DNA of 64,000 bases, from contig ONXC01000002.1 of NCBI GenBank assembly GCA_900321715.1, forward strand, positions 1 to 64,000, written 5' to 3'. This document shows, piece by piece, positions 42,825 through 52,270 of the stretch (positions are counted from its first letter, which is position 1; each line of letters begins with the position of its first letter). Both the position numbers and the translations under genes were made by a program. The notes under the pieces were generated by a model. The model was not told where the DNA came from. It did not search any database and was given only the letters and a program-made list of their open reading frames with translations. Origin of the DNA: an uncultured Bacteroidales bacterium. Its GTDB lineage: Bacteria; Bacteroidota; Bacteroidia; Bacteroidales; UBA932.

Positions 42825-44368
42825 TGCTTGCATTCCGCTACATATTAACCTCGCTTGGGAGCAAACTGAAGGAATCCCTTCTGTCTGTCCTCCCTGTAAG
42901 CCTGCTTGTAGTGGCGCTCTCACTCACCCCCTGGGTGGACATTCCCCTGAAGGAGCTCAATGTCTTCGTGATAGGAGCTCTCATGCTCATCCTTGGTATC
43001 GGCCTTTTCAATCTTGGGGCCGATATGGCCATGACCCCCATGGGCCAGTACATCGGGGAAGGCCTCACCAAATCAAAGAGGATGGGTATCCTCATTGGCG
43101 TTGCATTTGTGATGGGGGCCCTCATCACAATAGCCGAACCTGACCTTGCGGTGCTTGCAGAGCAGGTTCACTCCATCATGAACGGCACAGTCCTCATAGC
43201 CACCGTGGGCGTAGGAGTAGGCCTCATGCTTATGCTGGGAGTAATCAAGATAATCTTCCACGGAGACCTTACAAGCCTTCTCCTTTATGGCTACATGGCC
43301 CTTTTCTGCCTGGCGGCTGTGCTCATTGACCAGGGCCGCGGTTCCATGCTGTCCCTGTCCTTCGACTCAGGCGGCGTAACAACCGGTCCCATCACGGTCC
43401 CCTTCCTTATGGCCATAGGCGTGGGTATAGCAATGACTATCGGCGGCCGCGGTGCATCTGAAAACAGCTTCGGTCTCATCGCCCTCTGTTCAGTTGGTCC
43501 TGTAATAGCGGTACTGGCCCTGTCCCTGTTCTCTGAAGGGAGTCTGTCTTTCGCCATCCCGGATTACTCCATGGATGGAATCCTTGACAACGGAGTACTG
43601 GGGCTCTTCAAGGAGAAGATGTGGAGCGTGGCGGTGTCGCTGTCCCTGGTGGTGGCGGTTTTCATCATCATCGAGGCCGCAATCCTGAAACTCCCCTGGA
43701 GCAAGCTCTTCCAGATCCTCATGGGCATAACATACACGTTTATCGGCCTTGTGCTTTTCCTCACTGCCGTAGAGCTTGCCTTCATGCCCATAGGATTTAA
43801 ACTTGGCACCCAGCTCGCCGCTCATAATCACTGGATAATGATTGGCTTCGCCTTCATCCTGGGTAATGTGGTGGTGCTGGCAGAGCCTGCCGTGCAGGTG
43901 CTCAACAAGCAGGTGGAGGAAATCACCGGCGGTGAGGTTTCAAAGAGGCAGATGATGATGGCCCTTTCCATTGGCGTGGGCGTTTCTATCGGCCTGTCCC
44001 TTCTCAGGGTCCATTACGGTTTTTCCCTTCTGTACTACCTTGTACCGGGGTATCTTCTGTCCCTGGGGCTCTCATTTATGGTGCCCAAGCTCTACACCGC
44101 CATTGCATTTGACTCCGGCGGCGTAGCCAGCGGTCCCCTCACCTCCAGCTTCATCCTCCCCATGGTCATCGGCGCCTGCGTATCCATGCAGGGAGCCCCG
44201 GCAGTGCTGGATTTTGCGTTTGGCGTGGTGGCAATGGTGGCTATGACCCCGCTCATCACCATCCAGTCCCTGGGATTCAAGTCCGTTCTCAGCGTGCAGT
44301 ACCGTAAGACCGTGAGGATGCGCCGTATCCTAAGGGCCGATGAAGACCAGATCATCTACTTTGAATAA
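42824..44368 (+). CDS. DUF1538 membrane protein
   Basis: 514 residues with about 12 to 14 membrane helices. It is made of two related halves, each with a conserved FDSGGV(T/A)(T/S)GP(I/L)T motif (near residues 185 and 428) and a LIGVAFVMGALITIAEPDLAVL- or ILGNVVVLAEPAVQVL-type segment (near 95 and 345). This internal duplication is typical of the family, which is thought to transport a solute or ion of unknown identity. It is followed by two PII-like genes, which probably regulate it by binding a nucleotide or metabolite. Confidence 0.88.
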   Translation: MLAFRYILTSLGSKLKESLLSVLPVSLLVVALSLTPWVDIPLKELNVFVIGALMLILGIGLFNLGADMAMTPMGQYIGEGLTKSKRMGILIGVAFVMGALITIAEPDLAVLAEQVHSIMNGTVLIATVGVGVGLMLMLGVIKIIFHGDLTSLLLYGYMALFCLAAVLIDQGRGSMLSLSFDSGGVTTGPITVPFLMAIGVGIAMTIGGRGASENSFGLIALCSVGPVIAVLALSLFSEGSLSFAIPDYSMDGILDNGVLGLFKEKMWSVAVSLSLVVAVFIIIEAAILKLPWSKLFQILMGITYTFIGLVLFLTAVELAFMPIGFKLGTQLAAHNHWIMIGFAFILGNVVVLAEPAVQVLNKQVEEITGGEVSKRQMMMALSIGVGVSIGLSLLRVHYGFSLLYYLVPGYLLSLGLSFMVPKLYTAIAFDSGGVASGPLTSSFILPMVIGACVSMQGAPAVLDFAFGVVAMVAMTPLITIQSLGFKSVLSVQYRKTVRMRRILRADEDQIIYFE

Positions 44369-44378
44369 CACGCCGCCT

Positions 44379-44753
44379 ATGGAAGAGAACAAACACAATA
44401 TAGCCCCGGTAAAGCTTGAGATGCTCATGGCCGTCGTGCACAACGAGAAAGCCAAGTACTACTCAAGCCTCATCCAGGCCCATCAGGCAAACCTTCAGTT
44501 CACAATGCCCGCGAAGGGCACATCGCACCTCATTCTCCAGTACCTTGGCCTTGAAGAGAAGCCCAAATCCCTTATCATAGCCATAGTACGCTCCGACGAA
44601 GCATCCGGAATAATCTCAGAACTGGAGGAAAACTTCAAGAAAGGCAAAACCTACAAGGGAATTGCATTCACAGTACGCCTTACCAGCGTTATCGGCACAA
44701 TGGTATACGGCTTTTTGGCAAATGAAAAATCTACAGTAAAGGAGGAAGCATAA
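44379..44753 (+). CDS. PII-like protein (first of two)
   Basis: 124 residues from ATG 44379; an upstream frame extends into the DUF1538 gene. The PII-type beta-alpha-beta pattern is visible: VKLEMLMAVVHNEKAKYYSSLI and SLIIAIVRSDEASGIISELEENF. The T-loop tyrosine motif of GlnB/GlnK is absent, so uridylylation is unlikely. A role in sensing for the DUF1538 membrane protein is inferred from gene order. Confidence 0.75.
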   Translation: MEENKHNIAPVKLEMLMAVVHNEKAKYYSSLIQAHQANLQFTMPAKGTSHLILQYLGLEEKPKSLIIAIVRSDEASGIISELEENFKKGKTYKGIAFTVRLTSVIGTMVYGFLANEKSTVKEEA

Positions 44754-44754
44754 T

Positions 44755-45090
44755 ATGGAAGGAAATGGAAAGTTTGAACTGATTGTCTGCATAGTCAATG
44801 CGGGATTCTCCCAGAACGTAATGGCTGCAGCCCGCAAGGCCGGCGCCAGGGGCGGCTCAATCCTCCGCGGCCGCGGCTCCGCAAACCCTGAATCGGAAGA
44901 ATTCTTCAACATCACCATCCAGCCGGATAAGGAAGTGATCCTCATCCTTGCAAGCGAAGACTCCAAGGACGGTATCCTCAAGGCCATCTACAAAGACAGT
45001 GGTCTCACCACTGACGCCAACGGAATTGCATTCACGCTTCCTGTAGAACGCACAACGTTCACAATGCCAAAAGAGTTGGATGAAGCATAA
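44755..45090 (+). CDS. PII-like protein (second of two)
   Basis: 111 residues. It is closer to canonical PII: FELIVCIVNAGFSQNVMAAARKAGARGGSILRGRGSANPE, with the Gly-rich nucleotide loop, and KEVILILASEDSKDGILKAIYKD. No T-loop tyrosine is evident. It starts one base after the stop of the first PII-like gene and ends just before a double terminator, closing the block begun at 38564. Confidence 0.82.
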   Translation: MEGNGKFELIVCIVNAGFSQNVMAAARKAGARGGSILRGRGSANPESEEFFNITIQPDKEVILILASEDSKDGILKAIYKDSGLTTDANGIAFTLPVERTTFTMPKELDEA

Positions 45091-45093
45091 AAG

Positions 45094-45130
45094 TGACGGT
45101 GATGTGACAAAAAAAGTCACATCACCGTCA
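45094..45130. terminator. Terminator hairpin 1 after the PII-like genes
   Basis: A perfect 15-bp stem, TGACGGTGATGTGAC (45094-45108) with its complement at 45116-45130, and an A7 loop. Poly-A on the right makes it a terminator for the minus strand and a stable hairpin on the plus strand. Confidence 0.75.
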
Positions 45131-45141
45131 AAAAAGCCATA

Positions 45142-45186
45142 AAAATGCGGGTGGTGTGCCAGAAAAAGTCACACCACCTGCATTTT
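45142..45186. terminator. Terminator hairpin 2, between PII-like genes and the NCS2 permease
   Basis: A 17-bp stem (45142-45158 with 45170-45186) with one mismatch, A4 on the left and T4 on the right. Its right arm overlaps the stop codon of the minus-strand permease gene. With hairpin 1 it makes a tandem, bidirectional terminator. Confidence 0.8.
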
Positions 45187-46516
45187 ATATGAATATGTAC
45201 TTGCAGATGAACAGCGCTGCAAGGATCCACATGGTGATGGAGATTTCCTTGAACTTACCTGCTACAACGTGGCAGAGGACATAGGAGATTACACCGATGA
45301 GGATACCGTCACTGATGCTGTATGCAAGGGGCATCATGATGATGGTAAGGAAGGCGGGGATAGCCCTGCAGTAGTCTTCCCAGTGGATGCTCTTCAGAGG
45401 AGACATCATCATGACACCTACCACAATGAGAGCCGGGGCCGTTGCTGCACCGGGGATAGCCAGGAACAGCGGGCTGAAGAACAGTGCCAGAATGAAGCAG
45501 ATTGCCGTTGAGAAGGCGGTAAGGCCGGTACGGCCGCCCTCACCTACTCCGGATGCGCTCTCCACATAAGTGGTGGTGGTGGAAGTACCAAGGCATGCGC
45601 CGCATACGGTAGCGATTGAATCGGCCAGGAACATCTTCTCCATGCCGGGGATGTCGTCCTTGCGGTTGCCTTCGGGGATGAGGTCAGTACCCTGATGAAC
45701 GCCGATGATGGTTCCCATTGTGTCGAACATATCGATGAACAGGAAGGTGAATACTACCACCAGCATATCCAGGGTGAGGATGTTGTGCCACTCGAACTTG
45801 AAGGCGATGGGCTCCACGCTTGCAGGCAGGGAAACCACGCCGCTGAGTTTGGTGATTGCTTCACCCGTTGCAGGATCCTTGATGATAAGGCCAAGTGCGG
45901 TGGTTGCGAGGATACCCCAGAGGATGCCTCCGCGGATCTTTGCCATCACAAGGCCGGCGGTGATGAACAGGCCGATCATGCCAAGGAGAGCCTTACCCTC
46001 CGTGATGTGGCCGAGGCCCACCAGGGTTGCATCGTTGTTCACGATGATACCGGCGTTCTGCATGCCGATGAAGGCGATGAAAAGGCCGATACCGGCGCCA
46101 ATTGCCTTTTTCAGGGTGCCGGGGATGGCGTTAAGCAGCCAGCTGCGCACCTTTGTGAGGGTGAGGACGATGAAAAGGAGACCTTCAATAAGGACTGCCG
46201 TAAGTGCAAACTGCCAGCTGTAACCCATTCCAAGGCATACTGTGTACACGAAGAAGGCGTTGAGGCCCATACCGGGGGCAAGGGCGAAAGGCTTCTTGGC
46301 GTAGAGTGCCATGACCAGGGTACCGATGATGGCTGCGACTGCGGTAGCGGTGAAAACGCTGCCTGCGGGCATTCCGGGAAGAGCGCTGAAGATTCCAGGG
46401 TTCACGGCCAGGATATAGGCCATGGTAAGGAAGGTGGTGATACCGGCAAGGATTTCAGTCCTTACGTTGTTCTTTTTGCTGTCAAAGCCGAAGAGCTTCT
46501 CGAATGCAGGTTTCAT
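45185..46516 (-). CDS. NCS2-family purine permease (AzgA/PbuG-like)
   Basis: 443 residues, about 12 to 14 helices. The AzgA-like start is clear: EILAGITTFLTMAYILAVNPGIF, then KKPFALAPGMGLNAFFVYTV and the FLFIDMFDTMGTIIGVHQGTDL block, with ASGVGEGGRTGLTAF near 330. Substrates in this subfamily are hypoxanthine, guanine and adenine. It is 17 bases downstream of a Tsx-like outer-membrane channel gene, so purines would cross both membranes with these two products. Confidence 0.92.
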   Translation of the reverse strand: MKPAFEKLFGFDSKKNNVRTEILAGITTFLTMAYILAVNPGIFSALPGMPAGSVFTATAVAAIIGTLVMALYAKKPFALAPGMGLNAFFVYTVCLGMGYSWQFALTAVLIEGLLFIVLTLTKVRSWLLNAIPGTLKKAIGAGIGLFIAFIGMQNAGIIVNNDATLVGLGHITEGKALLGMIGLFITAGLVMAKIRGGILWGILATTALGLIIKDPATGEAITKLSGVVSLPASVEPIAFKFEWHNILTLDMLVVVFTFLFIDMFDTMGTIIGVHQGTDLIPEGNRKDDIPGMEKMFLADSIATVCGACLGTSTTTTYVESASGVGEGGRTGLTAFSTAICFILALFFSPLFLAIPGAATAPALIVVGVMMMSPLKSIHWEDYCRAIPAFLTIIMMPLAYSISDGILIGVISYVLCHVVAGKFKEISITMWILAALFICKYIFI

Positions 46517-46533
46517 GGGGCTTTCCTCCTATA

Positions 46534-47319
46534 TTAGAATACCCACTTGATACCGGCGCAGGGACGAGCCTTGAAACCGGGGGAGGTGCCGAAGTCGAAA
46601 CTCAGTTCCACCTCACCGCCCACATTCAGATTGGGAACGCCGAAGTGCTGACCTACGTTGTACCAGATCTGGGGCTCTGAGATGAAGACAAAAGGACGAT
46701 CCTCCCACTGGGGAATACCAAGTGCATCAAAGCCTGTGATGACGCTGTGGCTCTCGAACCAGAAATCGGCAAAACCGCTGAAACGGAGACCGGTTACGCC
46801 AAAGAGATCCTGCATGCCCCATACGAAGGTGAACTGGAGGGGTGCCAGGCTCTTGCGGGGATTTCCGCTCAGATCATTGCCCTGATAGTGAATGTACTTG
46901 CCCAGGAGCTTGAAATTAAACGTGTTCTTGAAGTCACTGCTGTGCAGGAAGTAATCAATACCACCAAGGAAAGCGTTGTTGATGGTGTAGCCATTGTACA
47001 CACCACCGTTGTACTCTACCTGGAGGCTGAAGTCACCAAGGACGGGAACGTCCTGCCAGAAATTGAGGCAACGGGCAATTTCCAGATAGGTACCGCTGGG
47101 AGCATATACCTGATTCTGATTGTTCTTGCTGCCGAAGTCGTGGTCCATGAAGAAGAAGGTGTTACCCCAATTGTCGGTGTAGAAACCTTCCAAGGTAGTA
47201 GTAACGTGCTGACGATCCTGAGCGAAATCGTAAAACACCTGGAGATTGGTCTGAGCCTTGGCAACCTGGCCAAGGGCGAGCGTTGCTACAGCAACTGCAA
47301 GAATAGTTTTTTTAGACAT
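46534..47319 (-). CDS. DUF5020 / Tsx-like nucleoside-specific outer-membrane channel
   Basis: 261 residues from ATG 47319, which begins a signal peptide (SKKTILAVAVATLALGQVAKA). An upstream in-frame ATG at 47373 overlaps a hairpin and is not preferred. The mature part is a small beta-barrel (WGNTFFFMDHDFGS, LQVEYNGGVYNGY, FKLLGKYIHYQG) ending AGIKWVF, with a C-terminal Phe. The family resembles the E. coli Tsx channel. The flanking genes are purine and uracil/xanthine permeases. Confidence 0.85.
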   Translation of the reverse strand: MSKKTILAVAVATLALGQVAKAQTNLQVFYDFAQDRQHVTTTLEGFYTDNWGNTFFFMDHDFGSKNNQNQVYAPSGTYLEIARCLNFWQDVPVLGDFSLQVEYNGGVYNGYTINNAFLGGIDYFLHSSDFKNTFNFKLLGKYIHYQGNDLSGNPRKSLAPLQFTFVWGMQDLFGVTGLRFSGFADFWFESHSVITGFDALGIPQWEDRPFVFISEPQIWYNVGQHFGVPNLNVGGEVELSFDFGTSPGFKARPCAGIKWVF

Positions 47320-47356
47320 AAATAAAGCGTAGTTTATGAATGTAATGTATGTTAAA

Positions 47357-47386
47357 AATTTACACCCGACCATGCAGGCCGGGTGT
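47357..47386 (-). terminator. Hairpin after the uracil/xanthine permease gene
   Basis: ACACCCG..CC and GG..CGGGTGT (47362-47386) pair over 9 of 10 positions with an ATGCA loop. On the minus strand it is followed by AAATTTTTAAC. It may reduce transcription into the DUF5020 gene. Confidence 0.6.
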
Positions 47387-47390
47387 TATG

Positions 47391-48743
47391 CTACTTGCGC
47401 AGTGAGGGGTTGATCTCAAAATCCACCGCCTTGTCACCATTTGGGTTTGCCCCGAACTCGTAGTCCTTTCCGGGCAGGATGGCATTGAGGATTACGCCCA
47501 CCAGGGCAGCCACGGCAAGGCCGCTGAGCTTGGTGAAGCCAAGGTCGATGGCATCACCGGCACCATACTTGATGCCGATGGCAAGCACCAGGATGAGGGC
47601 TGCAACAAGGACGTTGCGGCTCTTGGTGAAGTCTACCTGATTTTCAACGATGTTGCGTACACCCACAGCGGAAATCATACCGTAGAGCACCAGGGACACG
47701 CCGCCGATTGAGGAAGCGGGCATGCAGGCGATGAGGGCGCTGAACTTGGGGCAGAAGCTGAGGATTATGGCAAATACTGCAGCGATGCGGATAACCCTGG
47801 GATCATAGACCCTGGTGAGGTTGAGAACACCGGTATTCTCACCGTAAGTGGTGTTTGCCGGGGCACCGAAAAGGGAAGCCAGCATAGTTGCAAGGCCGTC
47901 TCCCATGAGGGTGCGGTGAAGACCGGGATCTTCAAGGTAGTTGATGCCCGTGGTGGAGGATATGGCGCACATATCTCCGATATGTTCCATCATGGTTGCA
48001 AGGGAGATAGGGACGATTGCAATGATTGCGCTCACGATAAGGCCCCAGCTGGGATTCTGGAATACGTGGAAGGCGGTGTTCTCCCACTGGAAAGGAGCGC
48101 CGAACCAGGCGGCATCCTTAACTGCGGAGAAGTCGCAGAGGCCGAAGCAGGCGGCCACAAGGTATGAACCCAGCACGCCCAGAAGGATAGGTATGATCCT
48201 TATCATGCCCTTACCCCAGATGTTGCACACCACGATGATGGCAATTGCAAGGAGTGCGATCCACCAGTTGGAGTTACAGTTCTGGATGGCGCTGCCGCTC
48301 AGGGTAAGGCCGATAGCGATGATGATGGGGCCTGTTACGATAGGCGGGAAGAAGCGCATCACCTTCTTTGCACCGAAAGCGGCGATAAGGCCGGCCAGGA
48401 CGAAATAAATAATGCCTGCCGAGAATACTCCGATGCAGGCATAAGGTAAAGATTCAGCGGCCGAGAGGCCCTCCTGTGCTCCCATTGAGACTACTGCAGC
48501 GTAGCCACCAAGGAAAGCGAAGGACGATCCTAAGAACGCCGGCACCCGCATTTTGGTAAGAAGGTGGAAAATCAATGTACCAAGTCCTGCGAACAGCAGT
48601 GTGGCACTCATTGAAAGGCCCGTGATGACGGGAACCAGGACCGTGGCTCCGAACATGGCGAACATGTGCTGGAGACCGAGGGTTAGCATCTTGCCCCTAC
48701 CGAGCGTACGGGCATCATAGATGGCTTGCTGAGAATTTGTCAT
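47391..48743 (-). CDS. NCS2-family uracil/xanthine permease (UraA-like)
   Basis: 450 residues with about 14 helices. Family features: MLTLGLQHMFAMFGATVLVPVITG, FLLTKMRVPAFLGSSFAF-type segment, and TTYGENTGVLNLTRVYDPRVIRIAA. It takes up uracil or xanthine with protons. A structured leader precedes it (48744-48793). It is the first gene of the uptake cluster; a hairpin separates it from the next gene. Confidence 0.92.
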   Translation of the reverse strand: MTNSQQAIYDARTLGRGKMLTLGLQHMFAMFGATVLVPVITGLSMSATLLFAGLGTLIFHLLTKMRVPAFLGSSFAFLGGYAAVVSMGAQEGLSAAESLPYACIGVFSAGIIYFVLAGLIAAFGAKKVMRFFPPIVTGPIIIAIGLTLSGSAIQNCNSNWWIALLAIAIIVVCNIWGKGMIRIIPILLGVLGSYLVAACFGLCDFSAVKDAAWFGAPFQWENTAFHVFQNPSWGLIVSAIIAIVPISLATMMEHIGDMCAISSTTGINYLEDPGLHRTLMGDGLATMLASLFGAPANTTYGENTGVLNLTRVYDPRVIRIAAVFAIILSFCPKFSALIACMPASSIGGVSLVLYGMISAVGVRNIVENQVDFTKSRNVLVAALILVLAIGIKYGAGDAIDLGFTKLSGLAVAALVGVILNAILPGKDYEFGANPNGDKAVDFEINPSLRK

Positions 48744-48807
48744 AAATATAATAGGTTTGTGTAATGATTTCCTTACCCCTCAGGCCTATTATGACCAGAC
48801 AAAGATA
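48744..48807 (-). promoter_or_regulatory. Promoter and structured leader of the uracil/xanthine permease gene
   Basis: The -7 box is TATCTTTG (48800-48807) with TTG 20 bases upstream (48828-48830). Transcription would begin near 48793, exactly where an 8-bp stem starts: ATAATAGG (48785-48792 read on the minus strand) pairs with CCTATTAT (48748-48755), four bases before the ATG. Inside is a small GTAA/TTAC stem. The stem can hide the translation start. The fold does not match a riboswitch class I know. Confidence 0.5.
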
Positions 48808-48858
48808 GATATTAAAAATTTTTAAAACAACTGGCCGCTCAATATTTCCCGCAAAAAG

Positions 48859-48880
48859 TTATCAACAACACTTATCAACA
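48859..48880 (+). repeat. Two DnaA-box-like sites
   Basis: TTATCAACA occurs at 48859-48867 and 48872-48880, 13 bases apart, in AT-rich DNA between the permease and secA. One mismatch to TTATCCACA each. Only two sites and no dnaA gene nearby. Confidence 0.4.
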
Positions 48881-48885
48881 GGCCA

Positions 48886-48914
48886 AAAAAAAGGGAATCA
48901 AGCGATTCCCTTTC
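48886..48914 (-). terminator. secA terminator
   Basis: AAAGGGAATC (48904-48913 on the minus strand) and GATTCCCTTT (48890-48899) form a 10-bp stem around GCTT, followed by a T-run. The stem includes the secA stop codon. Confidence 0.85.
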
Positions 48915-51900
48915 CATGACAGTTCTTGTATTTGAGGCCGCTGCCGCAGGGGCAGGGGTCATTTCTTCCAACATGCTTATCAACTCTCACGGGCATGCGG
49001 CTTTGTTGTTCTCCGTTTGTAGAGAGCTGCGAAGGATCCGTGCCGTGCATCTGCTGGAGGTTGCGGTTGGGCTGGGAAGCCGGGCGCGCCTCACGGGCAT
49101 CGGAGGCATCCCTGAGCGGGATGAATGCACGGAGAAGGAACGTAAGGACTTCCTCGTTGAGCTTTTCAAGCATCTCCGTGAAGAGGTTGTAGCTCTCAAG
49201 CTTGTAAACCACCAGAGGGTCTTTCTGCTCATAGGCTGCGTTCTGGACGCTCTGACGGAGATCGTCCATATCCCTCAGGTGCTGCTTCCAGTAGTCATCT
49301 ATATAATAGAGGATGATGCTGCGGCTGAGGGCCTTCGCGATTTCACGGCTTTCAGTCTCATATGCCTTCTTGAGGTTCACTGAAAGGTTGAGCTGCTTCT
49401 TACCATTGGTGATGGGGATAGCGATGTTCTCGTACATGCTCCCCTGCTTTTCAAAGACAGTCTTGATGACGGGATTCACCTTCTGGATCATGGTGTCCAT
49501 ACGGCGGGCATACACCTCCTGCATGTGCTGGGCAAGCTTTGCGGCAATCTCCTGGGGCTTTGCATCTGAATAGAAAGCCTCGTCAAAACCAAGGTCTATG
49601 GAGAGTTTTCCAATCACGTACTCCTCAAACTCAGAGTAGCTCATGCCCTCACTCTGCTGAACAAGGATGTTGGCGGTGTCCTCCATCATGTTCTGGACGT
49701 CAATCTCTATGCGCTCTCCTGAAAGGGCGTTGCGGCGGCGTGAGTACACGGCCTCACGCTGATAGTTCATGACGTCGTCGTATTCCAGGGTGCGTTTACG
49801 CCAGCCGAAATGGTTCTCCTCTACCCTTCTCTGGGCCGATTCTATGCTCTTGGAGAGCATTCCGCTCACAAGGGCCTCGTCATCGGCCATACCAAGCTTG
49901 TCAACCACGCCTGCGATACGCTCACTGCCGAACTTACGCATTAGGTCGTCCTCCAGGGAGATGTAGAAGCAGGAACTTCCGGGGTCTCCCTGACGGCCGG
50001 CACGACCACGGAGCTGGCGGTCTACGCGGCGGGAATCATGGCGTGTGGTGCCGATGATTGCAAGGCCGCCGGCATCCTTCACCTCCTGGGTGAGCTTGAT
50101 ATCCGTACCACGGCCTGCCATGTTGGTGGCGATTGTCACCTTCCCCTTCTGACCAGCCTGGGCAACGATTTCAGCTTCACGGGCATGCTCCTTTGCATTG
50201 AGGACGTTGGCCCTGATGCCGCGCATGGACATCATGCGGGCAAGCAGTTCAGAAGTTTCAACGTCTGTGGTACCAACCAGCACCGGACGTCCGGCATCTG
50301 AGAGTTCCACAACCTTGTCTATGACGGCGTTGAACTTGGCCTTCTTTGTCTTGTAGATAATATCATTTTGGTCGTCCCTTATCACGGGCCTGTTGGTAGG
50401 GATAACCACCACATCCAGCTTGTAGATGTCCCAGAACTCACCCGCCTCCGTTTCTGCGGTACCGGTCATACCGGCCAGCTTGTGATACATACGGAAGTAG
50501 TTCTGGAGGGTGATGGTTGCGAAGGTCTGGGTTGCGGCCTCAACCTTCACGTTCTCCTTTGCCTCAACTGCCTGGTGGAGACCGTCACTCCAGCGGCGGC
50601 CTTCCATGATACGGCCGGTGGACTCATCCACAATCTTCACCTTGTTGTCTACAATCACATAGTCAATGTCCTTGGTGAACATTGCATAAGCCTTAAGGAG
50701 CTGGATCACAGTGTGTACTCGCTCGCTCTTCAGGGAGAAGTCCTCCATGAGGGCATCCTTCTTCTCTGCCTTCTCTGCGGCGCTGAGAGTAGTGTCGTGG
50801 GTGATATCGGCAATGGCGCTTCCCATATCCGGGAGCACGAAGAAGTTGGGGTCTGACACGCTTCCGGCAAGGGCGTCGTGGCCCTTATCGGTCATATCCA
50901 CGGAGTTAAGGATCTCATTAATGACAAAGTACAGGGGATCCGTGACTGTTGGCATCTCACGCTCGTTGTCCTGCATGTAGTAGGCTTCCGTCTTCTGCAT
51001 GAGGGCCTTCATACCGGGTTCCGAGAGGAACTTGATGAGGGGCTGATACTTGGGCAGTCCCTTGTGGCAGCGGTACAGAAGCAGGCCGCCATCCTTCTCA
51101 TTACCCGCGGCTATGAGTTTCTTGGCCTCGTTGAGGGTGGTGTTCACAAGGGCCCTCTGCTTGTTGTAGAGGCTCTCCACATAGGGCCGATACTCCATGA
51201 ACTGTTCATCGCCGGAAGCCTTTTCCATAGGACCGGAGATGATAAGGGGGGTACGGGCGTCGTCAATGAGCACGGAGTCAACCTCATCCACAATGGCATA
51301 GTGGTGCTTTCTCTGGACAAGGTCCGTCATGCGGGAGCACATATTGTCACGGAGGTAGTCAAAGCCGAACTCGTTGTTGGTACCGAAGGTGATGTCGCAC
51401 TCGTAGGCCTTGCGGCGGGCGTCTGAATTGGGCCGATGCTTGTCTATGCAGTCTACGGAGAGGCCGTGGAACATGTAGAGCGGGCCCATCCACTCAGAGT
51501 CACGCTTGGAGAGGTAGTCGTTCACGGTAACAACGTGCACGCCCTTTCCGGCAAGTGCGTTAAGGAATACGGGAAGAGTTGCGACCAGGGTCTTACCCTC
51601 ACCGGTAGCCATTTCCGCAATCATACCCCTCTGGTCCTTGTTGGTCTTGACACCACCGTTTAGGACAATACCGCCGATGAGCTGGACATCGTAGTGGACC
51701 ATATCCCATGTAATCTCATTACCGCCGGCCTGCCAGTGGTTGTGCCAGATGGCCTTGTCACCCTGGATCTCCACAAAGTCACGGCTTTCTGCCGCAAGCT
51801 TCTTGTCAAACTCCGAAGCCGTAACCTCCACGGTCTCATTCTGGGCGAAACGGCGTGCGGTGGACTTCATTATTGCAAAAGCCTCAGGGAGAAGCTCATT

Positions 51901-52212
51901 GAGGATAACCTCAATTGCCTCGTCCTCATCCTTCACAAGTTTATCTGACTCCGTTGCCAGGGCTTCCTTCTCCTCAATGGGGATGTCTTCCTCTATACGG
52001 GCCTTTATTTCCGCAATGCGGTCTTCGAAGGGCTTTTCAACCTCGAAGATCTTTGCGCGGAGGGCGGCGCTGCGCTCCCTCAGGCCATCGGCCGATAATG
52101 CGTCAATTTCAGGATATGCTGCAAGGACCTTCTGAAGATAAGGCTTGATGGCCTTCATGTCGCGGTCGCTCTTGGATCCAAATATCTTTTTAAGTATGTC
52201 TGCTACTGCCAT
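48898..52212 (-). CDS. secA: Preprotein translocase subunit SecA
   Basis: 1104 residues, a normal length for Bacteroidetes SecA. It has Walker A ATGEGKT, then [14 protein letters not shown], the DEVDS Walker B region, GRGTDIKL, and [24 protein letters not shown]. The C-terminus ends in the zinc-binding SEC-C motif [17 protein letters not shown]. SecA drives protein export through SecYEG using ATP. It has its own consensus promoter and a terminator. Confidence 0.97.
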   Translation of the reverse strand: MAVADILKKIFGSKSDRDMKAIKPYLQKVLAAYPEIDALSADGLRERSAALRAKIFEVEKPFEDRIAEIKARIEEDIPIEEKEALATESDKLVKDEDEAIEVILNELLPEAFAIMKSTARRFAQNETVEVTASEFDKKLAAESRDFVEIQGDKAIWHNHWQAGGNEITWDMVHYDVQLIGGIVLNGGVKTNKDQRGMIAEMATGEGKTLVATLPVFLNALAGKGVHVVTVNDYLSKRDSEWMGPLYMFHGLSVDCIDKHRPNSDARRKAYECDITFGTNNEFGFDYLRDNMCSRMTDLVQRKHHYAIVDEVDSVLIDDARTPLIISGPMEKASGDEQFMEYRPYVESLYNKQRALVNTTLNEAKKLIAAGNEKDGGLLLYRCHKGLPKYQPLIKFLSEPGMKALMQKTEAYYMQDNEREMPTVTDPLYFVINEILNSVDMTDKGHDALAGSVSDPNFFVLPDMGSAIADITHDTTLSAAEKAEKKDALMEDFSLKSERVHTVIQLLKAYAMFTKDIDYVIVDNKVKIVDESTGRIMEGRRWSDGLHQAVEAKENVKVEAATQTFATITLQNYFRMYHKLAGMTGTAETEAGEFWDIYKLDVVVIPTNRPVIRDDQNDIIYKTKKAKFNAVIDKVVELSDAGRPVLVGTTDVETSELLARMMSMRGIRANVLNAKEHAREAEIVAQAGQKGKVTIATNMAGRGTDIKLTQEVKDAGGLAIIGTTRHDSRRVDRQLRGRAGRQGDPGSSCFYISLEDDLMRKFGSERIAGVVDKLGMADDEALVSGMLSKSIESAQRRVEENHFGWRKRTLEYDDVMNYQREAVYSRRRNALSGERIEIDVQNMMEDTANILVQQSEGMSYSEFEEYVIGKLSIDLGFDEAFYSDAKPQEIAAKLAQHMQEVYARRMDTMIQKVNPVIKTVFEKQGSMYENIAIPITNGKKQLNLSVNLKKAYETESREIAKALSRSIILYYIDDYWKQHLRDMDDLRQSVQNAAYEQKDPLVVYKLESYNLFTEMLEKLNEEVLTFLLRAFIPLRDASDAREARPASQPNRNLQQMHGTDPSQLSTNGEQQSRMPVRVDKHVGRNDPCPCGSGLKYKNCHGKGIA

Positions 52213-52238
52213 ATTATGACATTATTTACTAAATCTTA

Positions 52239-52270
52239 CAAATATACGAACATCGGCGCAATTTATCAAA
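52239..52270 (-). promoter_or_regulatory. Promoter of secA
   Basis: On the minus strand TTTG (52267-52270), 20 bases, TATATTTG (52239-52246): a full consensus promoter. It overlaps the stop codon of the upstream glycosyltransferase gene. Confidence 0.8.

Noticed and set aside
48850..48885. Replication origin
   Set aside because: Only two DnaA-like boxes, no dnaA or typical origin genes near; kept only as a low-interest note.
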